Assembly: GCA_963719645.1 (NCBI GenBank)
Contig: CAVRCT010000001.1
Span: 186,001-250,000 of the forward strand
Reading direction: 5' to 3'
Length of the DNA: 64,000 bases
From: CAVRCT01 sp963719645
GTDB taxonomy: Bacteria; Pseudomonadota; Gammaproteobacteria; DSM-16500
In this document: one piece after another, positions 1-7,561 of the stretch
How the letters are laid out: the number at the start of each line of letters is the position of its first letter
How positions within the stretch are numbered: the first letter of the stretch is position 1
Notes under the pieces: generated by a model
The model's input: only the letters and a program-made list of their open reading frames with translations
Databases searched by the model: none
What the model was told of the DNA's origin: nothing
Program-made: the position numbers and the translations under genes

Positions 1-19
1 AAGCTGTTTAGAAGGTCTC

Positions 20-58
20 CCCCTTTGAAAAAGGGGGAACAAGGGGGATTTGTATAAA
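20..58. repeat. Dispersed repeat fragment, family A
   Basis: A block reading CTTTGAAAAAGGGGGAACAA followed by a GGGGGATTTGTATAAAAA tail. The same block recurs, in either orientation, near 5791-5823, 6055-6080, 21700-21736, 25126-25250 and 25487-25508. It appears to be one arm of a palindromic intergenic element, the fullest copy being at 25.1 kb. Confidence 0.8.
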
Positions 59-132
59 AAAACACAGAATGGATCAAACGCATTTTTTGCGTCATCATCC
101 ACTCAAATAAAATACTCTTTAATAAAAAAATT

Positions 133-855
133 ATGCGAATAACACTCCATCCAAGTTTTATTCTTCATTCACGCCCCTACCGTGAGAGTAGTTTATTGCT
201 GGATGTTTTTACCAAAGACTATGGCCGCATCTCTCTCATCGCACGCGGCGTTAAAAAAAGCCGCTCTGCCTTGCGCCCTTTATTACAAGCGTTTTACCCA
301 TTACTTTTGTCATGGCAAGGTAAGTCAGAATTAATGACGTTAGTGCAAGCAGAATGCAATGAATTACCGTTGCAATTACATCACGATTGTTTGCTCAGCG
401 GTTTTTATTTGAATGAATTATTAGTACGTTTATTACAAAAACACGATCCACATCCGGATCTTTTTTCGTTGTACCATAGCACTTTGCTAAAATTACAGGG
501 AAATGAATTACAGCAAAAATATTTACGGATCTTTGAAAAAAATTTATTAACCGAATTAGGCTACGGCATCCAATTAGAGACAACCGTGCCGGGCAATAAA
601 CCAATTTTGCCGGATGCGTATTATCACTTTCAACATGAGCAGGGATTTAGATCGTGTGATTCAAGTGACGATATTTCACATCCAATGGTTTTTTTGGGGA
701 AACGATTACAGGCATTTGCCAACGAAGAATTTCCTGACGAAGAAACACTGCGCGATGCAAAACGTTTAATGCGCATGGCATTGGCCAGATTGCTCGGCCA
801 TGCTGAATTACAAAGCCGTAAATTGTTTAAAACAGAGGTAAAAATAAATGAATAA
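133..855 (+). CDS. recO: DNA repair protein RecO
   Basis: RecO binds single-stranded DNA and SSB and, with RecR, loads RecA in the RecFOR recombination-repair pathway in the cytoplasm. The 240-residue length is normal for the family. The N-terminal OB-fold region is recognisable (start MRITLHPSFILHSRPYRE, then a DVFTKDYGRISLIARGVKK stretch), followed by the helical C-terminal domain. The stop overlaps the start of pdxJ by 8 bases, so the two are translationally coupled; recO-pdxJ adjacency is common in gammaproteobacteria. I see no strong ribosome-binding site before the ATG, and upstream of it lies only repeat sequence. Confidence 0.93.
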   Translation: MRITLHPSFILHSRPYRESSLLLDVFTKDYGRISLIARGVKKSRSALRPLLQAFYPLLLSWQGKSELMTLVQAECNELPLQLHHDCLLSGFYLNELLVRLLQKHDPHPDLFSLYHSTLLKLQGNELQQKYLRIFEKNLLTELGYGIQLETTVPGNKPILPDAYYHFQHEQGFRSCDSSDDISHPMVFLGKRLQAFANEEFPDEETLRDAKRLMRMALARLLGHAELQSRKLFKTEVKINE

Positions 856-1582
856 GACTATTTTATTGGGCGTCAACATTGATCACGTTGCGACGCTGCG
901 GCAAGCGCGTTTGACACGTTATCCTGATCCGATTGAAGCGGTGTATGCCGCTGAAAATGGCGGTGCGGATGGTATCACGGTTCACTTGCGCGAAGATCGT
1001 CGCCATATCCAAGAGCGCGACGTCGAGCTCATTCAGCAATTGTTATTAACGCGTCTCAATCTTGAATTAGCGGTTACCGATCAAATGATTGCTTATGCGA
1101 TGCGGATAATGCCCGCGCATTGTTGTTTCGTGCCTGAGAAACGGGCAGAATTGACCACAGAAGGTGGTTTGAATGTGCTGGCAGATGAGGCGCGAATTAA
1201 AGCGGCATGCGAACAATTGGCGGAACAGGGCATTGAAGTATCCTTATTCATTGATCCGGATTTAAAACAAATTGAAGCCGCAAAGCGTTGCAGTGCACCG
1301 GTCATTGAAATTCATACGGGCTTGTATGCTGACGCGAAAGTGAAAGCAGAGCGCGAGCATGAATTAAAACGGATTATTGCTGCAACTGAATTTGCGAGCC
1401 GTGCCGGTTTAATCGTCAATGCAGGACATGGTTTAAATTATCAAAATGTCCAAGAAATCGCACGCATACCTGCAATGAATGAATTAAACATTGGCCATGG
1501 TATCGTCGCACGCGCGATTTTTATGGGATTGGAAAATGCAGTGCGGGAAATGAAACGGTTGATGGTAGACGCTCGTTCATAG
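848..1582 (+). CDS. pdxJ: Pyridoxine 5'-phosphate synthase
   Basis: PdxJ condenses 1-deoxy-D-xylulose 5-phosphate with 3-amino-2-oxopropyl phosphate to give pyridoxine 5'-phosphate, the last ring-closing step of the DXP-dependent vitamin B6 route. The 244-residue protein keeps the family signatures in order: LLGVNIDHVATLRQAR near the N terminus, VHLREDRRHI around residue 45, EIHTGLYADAK in the middle and NAGHGLNY plus LNIGHGIVARAI at the C-terminal phosphate-binding side. It reads almost colinearly with the E. coli enzyme as I remember it. A GAGGTAAAAATA stretch inside the end of recO is the ribosome-binding site. The product feeds PLP enzymes such as the class IV aminotransferase at 36 kb. 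Confidence 0.96.
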   Translation: MNKTILLGVNIDHVATLRQARLTRYPDPIEAVYAAENGGADGITVHLREDRRHIQERDVELIQQLLLTRLNLELAVTDQMIAYAMRIMPAHCCFVPEKRAELTTEGGLNVLADEARIKAACEQLAEQGIEVSLFIDPDLKQIEAAKRCSAPVIEIHTGLYADAKVKAEREHELKRIIAATEFASRAGLIVNAGHGLNYQNVQEIARIPAMNELNIGHGIVARAIFMGLENAVREMKRLMVDARS

Positions 1583-1628
1583 TTCGGTGTAAGTCATCCA
1601 ATCTATTGGGGGTAACTATCAAAAAGAA

Positions 1629-1935
1629 CTTTACCTGTGAGTTCCCTCTCCTCCCGCAATAAGTGCGGGAGGAGAGGCATACGCGTCAAGCTAAGGTAAT
1701 TTTGCTTAGAACGCCTTCCCCGCAGGGGGAAGGTGGCCGACAGGCCGGATGGGGGGGTAAAAAATGCAAGAAATCTTGCAAGAAATGACAAAAGCCGTAA
1801 GAAAGCGATGGTTGAGAGTTTTATTTTGATCCCCCCATCCGGCCTGTCGGCCACCTTCCCCCTGCGGGGAAGGCGTTCTAAGCAAAACTTCCTTAGCTTG
1901 ACGCCTATGGGGAGGAGAGGGGGCTCACGTGTGAA
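1629..1935. mobile_element. Non-autonomous palindromic element (MITE-like), family D copy 1
   Basis: This fills the pdxJ-gltX gap. Long inverted arms (about 1677-1757 and 1831-1912) both contain the GGTGGCCGACAGGCCGGATG block and the CTTAGCTTGACGC terminal block in opposite orientation. An outer inverted pair (CTCTCCTCC with a nearby GTGAG/CTCAC) extends symmetry to roughly 1631-1934. The unique centre (about 1760-1830) is about 70 bp. A second copy at 29.0-29.3 kb has the same centre reversed, so this is one mobile unit and not a chance hairpin. It has no coding capacity; short reading frames across it are by-products of the palindrome. Confidence 0.8.
1643..1677. repeat. Perfect hairpin at the left end of the family D element
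   Basis: The 13-base arm CCTCTCCTCCCGC pairs perfectly with GCGGGAGGAGAGG across a 7-base loop. No U-run follows, so a terminator role for pdxJ is possible but unproven. Confidence 0.6.
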
Positions 1936-1979
1936 GTTTTTTCGATGGCGTACCTATGAATATTAATTAAGAGGACAAT

Positions 1980-3386
1980 ATGGTTAGAACACGATTTTCA
2001 CCCAGCCCCACCGGTATGTTGCATTTGGGTAATGTGCGAGCAGCATTATTCAGTGCGCTTTATGCCACGAAAGAACACGGTGTTTTTATATTACGAATTG
2101 AAGACACCGATGTCGTTCGCTCTGAGCAAAAATATACAGATATTTTGCAAGAAGATTTGCAATGGTTAGGTGTGAATTGGCAAGAAGGCCCTGTGGTCGG
2201 TGGGCCTCATCAGCCTTATTGGCAATCACAACGCCATGGTATTTATGCAGACTACTATCAGAAATTAGAAGATTTAAAATTAGCGTATCCGTGTTTTTGC
2301 ACCGATCAAGAATTAGCACTGAATCGTAAAGTTCAATTATCCCGCGGCCAAGCGCCTCGTTATCCAGGCACCTGTCTCAAATTGACCGCAGAGCAAATTG
2401 CAGAAAAGTTAGCAAAAGGGTTAAAACCCGCGTTGCGTTTTCACGTGCCTGCGAATAAACCCATTCAGTTTGCCGATTTAGTGAAAGGTGAACAGCGCTT
2501 CAATAGCGATGATATTGGTGATTTTATTATTCGTCGTGCTGAAGGCACTTCCTCCTTCATGTTTTGTAATGCGATTGATGATTCGCTGATGGGTGTGACG
2601 CATGTTTTACGTGGCGATGATCATTTAGCCAATACACCGCGGCAATTAATGTTGTTGCAAGCACTAGATATGCGGACACCACAATATGGTCATTTATCCA
2701 TGATCACTGGTGATGATGGTACGCCATTGTCGAAACGACATGGCAGCTCAAGCTTGCATGATTTACATGAGAAAGGGTTTTTACCCAAAGCCGTGTTAAA
2801 TTATTTAAGTCGTTTAAGCCATACGTATGAACAACAAACGTTGATGAGTTTTTCTGAACTCGCAGCCAATTTTAATGTAGCGCGATTAAGTCGGGCGCCT
2901 GCGCGATTTGACCAAAATCAATTATTACATTGGCAAAAAGAAGTGGTTTTATCACTGGATATCAATGCTACCTTAGATTGGTTAGGCGTTGAAATTGTCG
3001 AGCAAATCCCACGTGATAAAGCCGATTTATTCGCCGAAGTGATGCGAAAAAATATTTTATTCCCTCACGAAGCAAAAGCTTGGCTGAATATCTTTTTTGG
3101 CAAACAAATTGAATTTACACCTGAGCAAGTCACTGTCTTAAAAGAAGCCGGTGAAAATTATTTTATGGCTGCCAAAGAGGCGATTGATAAACATGGCGTC
3201 ATGATCAAGCACGTGTGTGATGATTTACATCAAACATTAAATGTCTCGGGTAAAAAATTATTTTTACCGTTGCGAATTGCGTTGACCGGTGAGCACAACG
3301 GCCCTGAATTAATGCATGTGGCTGCGTTATTAGGCCCTGATAAAATGTTACAACATTTGCAACAAGCTCTTCTGCAAATTAAATAG
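1980..3386 (+). CDS. gltX: Glutamyl-tRNA synthetase (class Ic; GluRS2-like divergence)
   Basis: Cytoplasmic aminoacyl-tRNA synthetase that charges tRNA-Glu (in some bacteria also tRNA-Gln). The 468-residue protein has the class I signature as SPTGMLHLGNVRAALF (HLGN at about residues 15-18, the HIGH equivalent) and GTPLSKRHG near residue 250 (the KMSKS equivalent). A C-F-C then G-T-C arrangement near residues 100-130 resembles the zinc site of bacterial GluRS. The HLGN box and the LSKRHGSSSL loop differ from the usual HVGGAR form; several proteobacteria carry such a second GluRS with narrowed tRNA specificity. Ribosome-binding site AGAGGA. It is followed by cysS after about 9 bases, so the two synthetases share a transcript. 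Confidence 0.93.
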   Translation: MVRTRFSPSPTGMLHLGNVRAALFSALYATKEHGVFILRIEDTDVVRSEQKYTDILQEDLQWLGVNWQEGPVVGGPHQPYWQSQRHGIYADYYQKLEDLKLAYPCFCTDQELALNRKVQLSRGQAPRYPGTCLKLTAEQIAEKLAKGLKPALRFHVPANKPIQFADLVKGEQRFNSDDIGDFIIRRAEGTSSFMFCNAIDDSLMGVTHVLRGDDHLANTPRQLMLLQALDMRTPQYGHLSMITGDDGTPLSKRHGSSSLHDLHEKGFLPKAVLNYLSRLSHTYEQQTLMSFSELAANFNVARLSRAPARFDQNQLLHWQKEVVLSLDINATLDWLGVEIVEQIPRDKADLFAEVMRKNILFPHEAKAWLNIFFGKQIEFTPEQVTVLKEAGENYFMAAKEAIDKHGVMIKHVCDDLHQTLNVSGKKLFLPLRIALTGEHNGPELMHVAALLGPDKMLQHLQQALLQIK

Positions 3387-3395
3387 GAATTGACT

Positions 3396-4772
3396 ATGTT
3401 AAAAGTTTATAACAGTTTGACACGTGAAAAAGAAATCTTTCAACCACTCGAAACGGGCAAGGTAAAAATGTATGCGTGTGGCCCGACTGTTTATGATTTT
3501 TGTCATATTGGTAATGGGCGTAGTTTTACGGCATTTGACATGATTGTTCGCTATTTAACATTTCGTGGATACGAAGTGACATATGTGCGAAATATCACAG
3601 ATATTGATGACAAAATTATTAAACGCGCCAATGAAAACAAAGAAGATTTTTATGCGGTGGTTGAGCGTTACACGGATGCATTTCATGAAGATATGGAGCA
3701 ATTAAAATTATTACCGCCCACGCACGAGCCACGTGCGACAGAGTATGTGCCGCATATTATTAGCTTAATTGAAACGCTTATCCAAAATAACTATGCCTAT
3801 GTTGCTGAAAATGGTGATGTCTATTATGAAGTGCGTAAATTTGAAAAATATGGTTGTTTAGCGCATCGCAATATCGATGAGTTAGAAAGTGGCGCACGGG
3901 TTGAAATTTCGGATGTGAAGCGTGATCCATTAGATTTTGTTTTATGGAAAATTGCTAAACCGGGTGAACCCTCTTGGGAGTCCCCGTGGGGAGCCGGTCG
4001 TCCTGGTTGGCACATTGAATGTTCTGCGATGTCGACGCGTATTTTAGGCAGTTATTTTGATATTCACGGCGGTGGCCGTGATTTAATTTTCCCCCATCAT
4101 GAAAATGAAATTGCGCAATCTGAAGCGGCCACAGGGCAAACGTTTGTGAAGTACTGGTTACATGCTGGTTACTTACAAATTGAAAAAGAAAAAATGTCGA
4201 AATCGTTAGGAAATTTTTTCACGATCCGCGACATGTTAACGGAGCATGCGCCTGAAGTGTTGCGCTTCTTTTTATTATCCGGTCACTATCGTAGTTCTCT
4301 CAATTTTTCTGCGGAAGGTTTATTGCAAGCGCGTTCATCCTTGGATCGTCTCTATACCGCGTTGCGTGATTTACCAAGCGCGGATCGAATGCTGGACAGT
4401 GAATTTGAAACAAAATTCATTGCAGCGATGGATGATGATTTTAATACGCCCATTGCATTCTCTGTTTTGTTTGAATTAGCACATGAGATTCAGCGAACCA
4501 GAGAAAAAGAGTCGGAAGTTGCTGCAAAATTAGGTGCATTGTTGCGTTATTTAGGCGGTGTATTCGCGTTGCTGCAAGATGACCCACTGCAATTTCTACA
4601 AGGCAAAAAAGCGGATGTGGATGCAGCCACGATTGAACAATTGATTGCCGCCAGAAATGCCGCGCGTGCTGGAAAAAATTGGAGTGAGGCGGATCGCATT
4701 CGCAAAGAATTGGAAGAGATGTCTGTGATACTGGAAGATGGTGCAACGGGTACGACGTGGAAGGTTATGTAG
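3396..4772 (+). CDS. cysS: Cysteinyl-tRNA synthetase
   Basis: Charges tRNA-Cys. From the ATG at 3396 the protein is 458 residues, standard for the family. MYACGPTVYDFCHIGNGR carries the zinc-binding Cys28 and the HIGN box; KMSKSLGNF is the KMSKS loop; GGGRDLIFPHHENEIAQSEA holds the remaining zinc ligands. An in-frame TTG six bases upstream would add two residues, but the AGGAA at 3385-3389 is correctly spaced for the ATG. It directly follows gltX. Confidence 0.95.
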   Translation: MLKVYNSLTREKEIFQPLETGKVKMYACGPTVYDFCHIGNGRSFTAFDMIVRYLTFRGYEVTYVRNITDIDDKIIKRANENKEDFYAVVERYTDAFHEDMEQLKLLPPTHEPRATEYVPHIISLIETLIQNNYAYVAENGDVYYEVRKFEKYGCLAHRNIDELESGARVEISDVKRDPLDFVLWKIAKPGEPSWESPWGAGRPGWHIECSAMSTRILGSYFDIHGGGRDLIFPHHENEIAQSEAATGQTFVKYWLHAGYLQIEKEKMSKSLGNFFTIRDMLTEHAPEVLRFFLLSGHYRSSLNFSAEGLLQARSSLDRLYTALRDLPSADRMLDSEFETKFIAAMDDDFNTPIAFSVLFELAHEIQRTREKESEVAAKLGALLRYLGGVFALLQDDPLQFLQGKKADVDAATIEQLIAARNAARAGKNWSEADRIRKELEEMSVILEDGATGTTWKVM

Positions 4773-4831
4773 ATACCTAAGTAAAAGTGCTGTCATGACA
4801 CTGATTTTAAAAAATATACAAGGAAGTTTCT

Positions 4832-5716
4832 ATGTATTTCAAAAATTTTAAATTGATACTATTTATCTTATTCAGCATTTCATTCGGTTCGGCGCATGCC
4901 GCGATCGATTCTAAAAAAATTAACGTTGCTGGACATGCCCTCTACTACAATGAAGCGGGTAAAGGCCAAAACATTGTTTTGGTGCATGGTTTATTTGCCA
5001 ATAAAGAACAATGGCTCAGCATGCAAATGTTGTTAGCGCATCACGGTTACCATGTCGTGGCGCTCGATTTACCCGGCTATGGCAAAAGTTTAGGATTTCC
5101 TTTTGCCGATTATCAATTACCCCAACAAGTCAAATTGCTGCATCAATTTGTTCATCAGTTAGCACTGAAGCATTTTAATTTAGCAGGCAATTCCATGGGT
5201 GGTGCGATTGTTGCATTATATGCACTGAAGTATCCACATGAGGTTACCTCGGTTGCATTCATTGGTTCACCGTTAGGTGTTAAAACACCGCGTCTTAGTC
5301 CAACTAATAAATTATTTAATCAAGGCATTGATCCTTTCTTGCCGCGTACCCAAAAAGAATTAACTCGTTTGCTTAATTTACTTTTTGTTCATCCACCCAC
5401 GCTGACCAAGCAAGCTATTCAACAGATTTTGCAAGATAATCAAAAAAATTATGACTACAAAAATAACATTGTTAACGTTGCATTGTCTCCTTATCGACAT
5501 TTTATGAATCGTTCGCTGAGCTTTAAACAACCTGTGTTAATCATTTGGGGTAAGCAAGATAAAATTTTTGATATCAGTGGCGCGAAAGTATTGCAGCGAA
5601 ATATTGCGGATAGTTATTTGGATGAAATGAATCAGGCGGGGCATTTGTTACAGGTTGAGAATCCTAAGCAAGCTACAACGAATTATTTGATATTTTTGCG
5701 GAATATTAAAAAATGA
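4832..5716 (+). CDS. Secreted alpha/beta-fold hydrolase
   Basis: An alpha/beta hydrolase of 294 residues with an N-terminal signal peptide (hydrophobic LILFILFSISFGSAHA, cleavage after AHA), so it is expected in the periplasm or outside the cell. The oxyanion region is LVHGLFANKEQW, the nucleophile elbow is GNSMGG (around residue 120), the acid is in IIWGKQDKIFD and the histidine in QAGHLLQVENP, so a full Ser-Asp-His triad is present. The type resembles lipase/C-C hydrolase families (BphD-like), but the substrate cannot be read from sequence. Good ribosome-binding site AAGGAAG. A 59-base gap separates it from cysS. Confidence 0.85.
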   Translation: MYFKNFKLILFILFSISFGSAHAAIDSKKINVAGHALYYNEAGKGQNIVLVHGLFANKEQWLSMQMLLAHHGYHVVALDLPGYGKSLGFPFADYQLPQQVKLLHQFVHQLALKHFNLAGNSMGGAIVALYALKYPHEVTSVAFIGSPLGVKTPRLSPTNKLFNQGIDPFLPRTQKELTRLLNLLFVHPPTLTKQAIQQILQDNQKNYDYKNNIVNVALSPYRHFMNRSLSFKQPVLIIWGKQDKIFDISGAKVLQRNIADSYLDEMNQAGHLLQVENPKQATTNYLIFLRNIKK

Positions 5717-5790
5717 GATTTTTGGAAGAGTTTGTCATTTTGAGTGCTCGAACTCCCGAAAAAAGAGGGGTAAGTATCGAATAAGAATTT

Positions 5791-6080
5791 CTTCTTTTTA
5801 TACAAATCCCCCTTGTTCCCCATGGCACTAGCTTAAGAACTGTCGTCCCGGAATTTAGTAGCTCTTAACGAGCGCCTTTTGCTCGTTTAGAGCTACTTAA
5901 TGTCCGGGATCCATCTTCAATTTATCGCCCTCTTGCTTTTAACTTATATGCTTTAAGCAAAATGGATCCCGGACATTAACTGGCGCTAAATTCGCAAAAA
6001 GCGCTCATTAAGCGCCAGTAAATTCCGGGACGACGTTCTTAAGCTAGTGCCATGGGGAACAAGGGGGATTTGTATAAAAA
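5791..6080. repeat. Nested palindromes: family B element inside family A arms
   Basis: A family A arm (TATACAAATCCCCCTTGTTC) at 5799 is followed by a family B palindrome (about 5821-6056) and then the inverted family A arm (GAACAAGGGGGATTTGTATA). Family B begins ATGGCACTAGCTTAAGAAC and ends with its reverse complement; inside are GTCCGGGATCC blocks facing each other. Other family B copies are at 10411-10648 and 25250-25487. Here the B element sits at the symmetry axis of the A palindrome. The rest of the 5717-6153 gap holds nothing else that I can see. Confidence 0.8.
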
Positions 6081-6153
6081 AATTTTTTCCTCTGTGGATA
6101 CCTATGCAGTCGGTTACAAAAAATCAAACGCTTGCATCGAAGTTCTTTGGGAG

Positions 6154-6287
6154 CGCTTAAGAAAGAGCTTGTCATCCTGAGTGCTTTTCGCTCCGAAGGA
6201 TCTCCCTATATAGTAGAGAGATGCTTAAGAATATACTTAAGCTGTATTATTTTCTTTAAGCATCTCTCTACTATATAGGGAGATCCT
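6154..6287. repeat. Family C palindromic repeat, interrupted by the IS110 element
   Basis: The left part reads GTCATCCTGAGTGCTTTTCG then CTCCGAAGGATCTCCC, followed by an inverted GGGAGATCCTT. The sequence breaks off after GGAGATCCT, and the expected continuation TCGGAGCGAAAAGC resumes at 7463. Intact equivalents are present at 25.68 kb and 52.19 kb. This is therefore the target copy into which the IS inserted. Confidence 0.85.
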
Positions 6288-6302
6288 TGTATCTTGAAAT
6301 CA

Positions 6303-6311
6303 TGATATAAA
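6303..6311 (+). promoter_or_regulatory. Extended -10 of the predicted bridge-RNA promoter
   Basis: TGATATAAA is an extended -10 (TG-N-TATAAA), about 7 bases before the predicted RNA start. When the element's ends are joined in a circle through the CT core, TTGCTT (7458-7462 plus 6288) falls exactly 17 bases upstream of TATAAA. In the integrated state that position reads ATCCTT. The joined ends would therefore strengthen the promoter, as reported for IS621. The -35 match is only the TTG half. Confidence 0.55.
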
Positions 6312-6316
6312 AAGAG

Positions 6317-6478
6317 AGTTCTTTATTATCGTTGTACGGTAATAAAAAAGGGAAGTGATAGATCGTGAGATCCTAGGGCTACGAGCCCGTGACGAAGCTT
6401 GATCGTCACTTCCCACCCTTAACTTAACTCGTACAGTTGCCTGGGACTATGATCCCGTATCAACAAGGCTGAGTGCCA
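6317..6478 (+). ncRNA. Predicted IS110 bridge RNA
   Basis: Three structures follow in the order known for IS621. A 5' stem-loop: TTATTATCG (6323-6331) with CGGTAATAA (6337-6345). A target-binding loop: closing stem GGGAAGTGA (6350-6358) with TCACTTCCC (6406-6414) plus GATC/GATC, and inner hairpin GGGCT/AGCCC (6376-6388). A donor-binding loop with inner hairpin GGGA/TCCC (6443-6456) and a weak outer stem ACTC/GAGT. In the target loop, GAGATCCT (6367-6374) equals the left flank plus core (6280-6287), and CGAAG (6393-6397) is the complement of CTTCG (7461-7465). In the donor loop, ACAGTTGC (6433-6440) equals the right end of the element (7454-7461), and ACAAG (6463-6467) complements CTTGT (6286-6290). 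Transcript ends are estimates. Confidence 0.82.
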
Positions 6479-6491
6479 AAGGAATAATATT

Positions 6492-7445
6492 ATGACAATT
6501 CAAGATGGAAAATGCTATATCGGTATTGATGTTTCTAAAGCAATTTTAGATGTATATGTTTTGCCTTACGAAAAATATATGCAATTTAAAAATGATGCCA
6601 AAGGAATAAAGAAATTAACTGAAAAATTGAAATCATTTCCCCAGACTTCTATTGCAATGGAAGCCACTGGAGGTTACGAAAAACCTATAGCTCAGTCATT
6701 GCAAAAAGTCGGGCTTAGCGTTTCTATTGTTAACCCCAGGCTCATTAGAGATTTTGCAAAAGCACTTGGAAAACTGGCTAAAACAGACCGAATTGATGCT
6801 AAAGTCATTGCCTTATTTGCAGAGAAAATGCAACCTCAGGCAAATGTGCTACACAATGAAGATCAGCAAAAATTGGCGGGGCTTAATGTGCGCAGACGCC
6901 AGATTATCGACATGATTACGATGGAAAAAAATCGTCTAGATAAGGTAAGCAATGACCTAAAAAAATCAATTCAGCGAATCATAAAAGCATTGGAAAAAGA
7001 ATTACAAACAATTAATGAAGCATTAGCAAAGTCTATCCAAAATGATGAGACCTTTGCGCAAAAAAACGCCTTGTTAAAAAGCATTAAAGGGGTGGGTTCT
7101 GTTGTTGCTGCTGGACTCATTTCAGACTTGCCCGAATTAGGAAGTCTAGGCTCAAAGCAAATTAGTGCCCTTGCTGGTTTAGCGCCTTACAATCGTGACA
7201 GCGGCACATTACGAGGTAAACGGACCATTTGGGGAGGAAGATCTTCTGTGCGTACCATGCTATATATGGCCACTTTAGTTGCAATAAGACATAATCCACA
7301 AATAAAAAACTTTTACGAGCGTTTATGTAATGCAGGAAAACTGAAGAAAGTGGCCATAATTGCTTGTATGCATAAGTTATTAATTATCATAAACGCCATG
7401 ATTAAACATAATGAAGCATGGCGAGTAGCTTCTATTGAAGTTTAA
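6492..7445 (+). CDS. IS110-family transposase (bridge-RNA-guided serine/DEDD recombinase)
   Basis: A 317-residue IS110 recombinase. The N-terminal RuvC-like DEDD domain shows YIGIDVSKAILDVYV (first Asp), AMEATGGYEKP (Glu) and KTDRIDAKVIALFA (the last two acids). A coiled-coil of about 60 residues (roughly 140-200) follows. The C-terminal Transposase_20 domain has GVGSVVAAGLISDLPELG, LAGLAPYNRDSGTLRGKR and GGRSSVRTMLYMA, the last carrying the serine expected to attack DNA. No frameshift or stop is seen. Enzymes of this family join donor and target DNA under guidance of the bridge RNA encoded just upstream. The ATG follows AAAGGAATAATATT. Confidence 0.93.
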   Translation: MTIQDGKCYIGIDVSKAILDVYVLPYEKYMQFKNDAKGIKKLTEKLKSFPQTSIAMEATGGYEKPIAQSLQKVGLSVSIVNPRLIRDFAKALGKLAKTDRIDAKVIALFAEKMQPQANVLHNEDQQKLAGLNVRRRQIIDMITMEKNRLDKVSNDLKKSIQRIIKALEKELQTINEALAKSIQNDETFAQKNALLKSIKGVGSVVAAGLISDLPELGSLGSKQISALAGLAPYNRDSGTLRGKRTIWGGRSSVRTMLYMATLVAIRHNPQIKNFYERLCNAGKLKKVAIIACMHKLLIIINAMIKHNEAWRVASIEV

Positions 7446-7460
7446 TTTTCAAGACAGTTG

Positions 7461-7515
7461 CTTCGGAGCGAAAAGCGCTCAGGATGACAGCCCTTTCTTA
7501 AGCACTCACGCTGAC
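7461..7515. repeat. Right half of the interrupted family C repeat
   Basis: CTTCGGAGCGAAAAGCGCTC and AGGATGACAGCCCTTTCTTA continue the repeat broken at 6287. Joining 6287 to 7463 restores the uninterrupted GGAGATCCTTCGGAGCG seen at other sites in the window. Confidence 0.8.
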
Positions 7516-7561
7516 AAGTTCTTTCAGGATGACAAGTTCTCTCAAGCTAATAATCTCTTTC

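Larger units (their letters stand above)
6286..7462 (+). mobile_element. Complete IS110-family insertion sequence with bridge-RNA end
   Basis: The element lies between the two halves of a family C repeat. A CT dinucleotide is present at both boundaries (6286-6287 and 7461-7462), consistent with a CT core recombined by an IS110-type enzyme; there are no terminal inverted repeats and no obvious target duplication beyond the core, as expected for this family. About 200 bases of non-coding DNA precede the transposase and only about 15 follow it. That is the layout of the IS110 subgroup, which has its bridge RNA in the left end; the IS1111 subgroup has it in the right end. The element appears intact. 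Confidence 0.87.

Noticed and set aside
1603..1966. Overlapping 77-83 codon frames on both strands
   Set aside because: They lie wholly in the family D palindrome, whose symmetry opens frames on both strands.
4441..4796. Minus-strand frames of 66-101 codons within cysS
   Set aside because: They are shadows of a clearly conserved synthetase gene.
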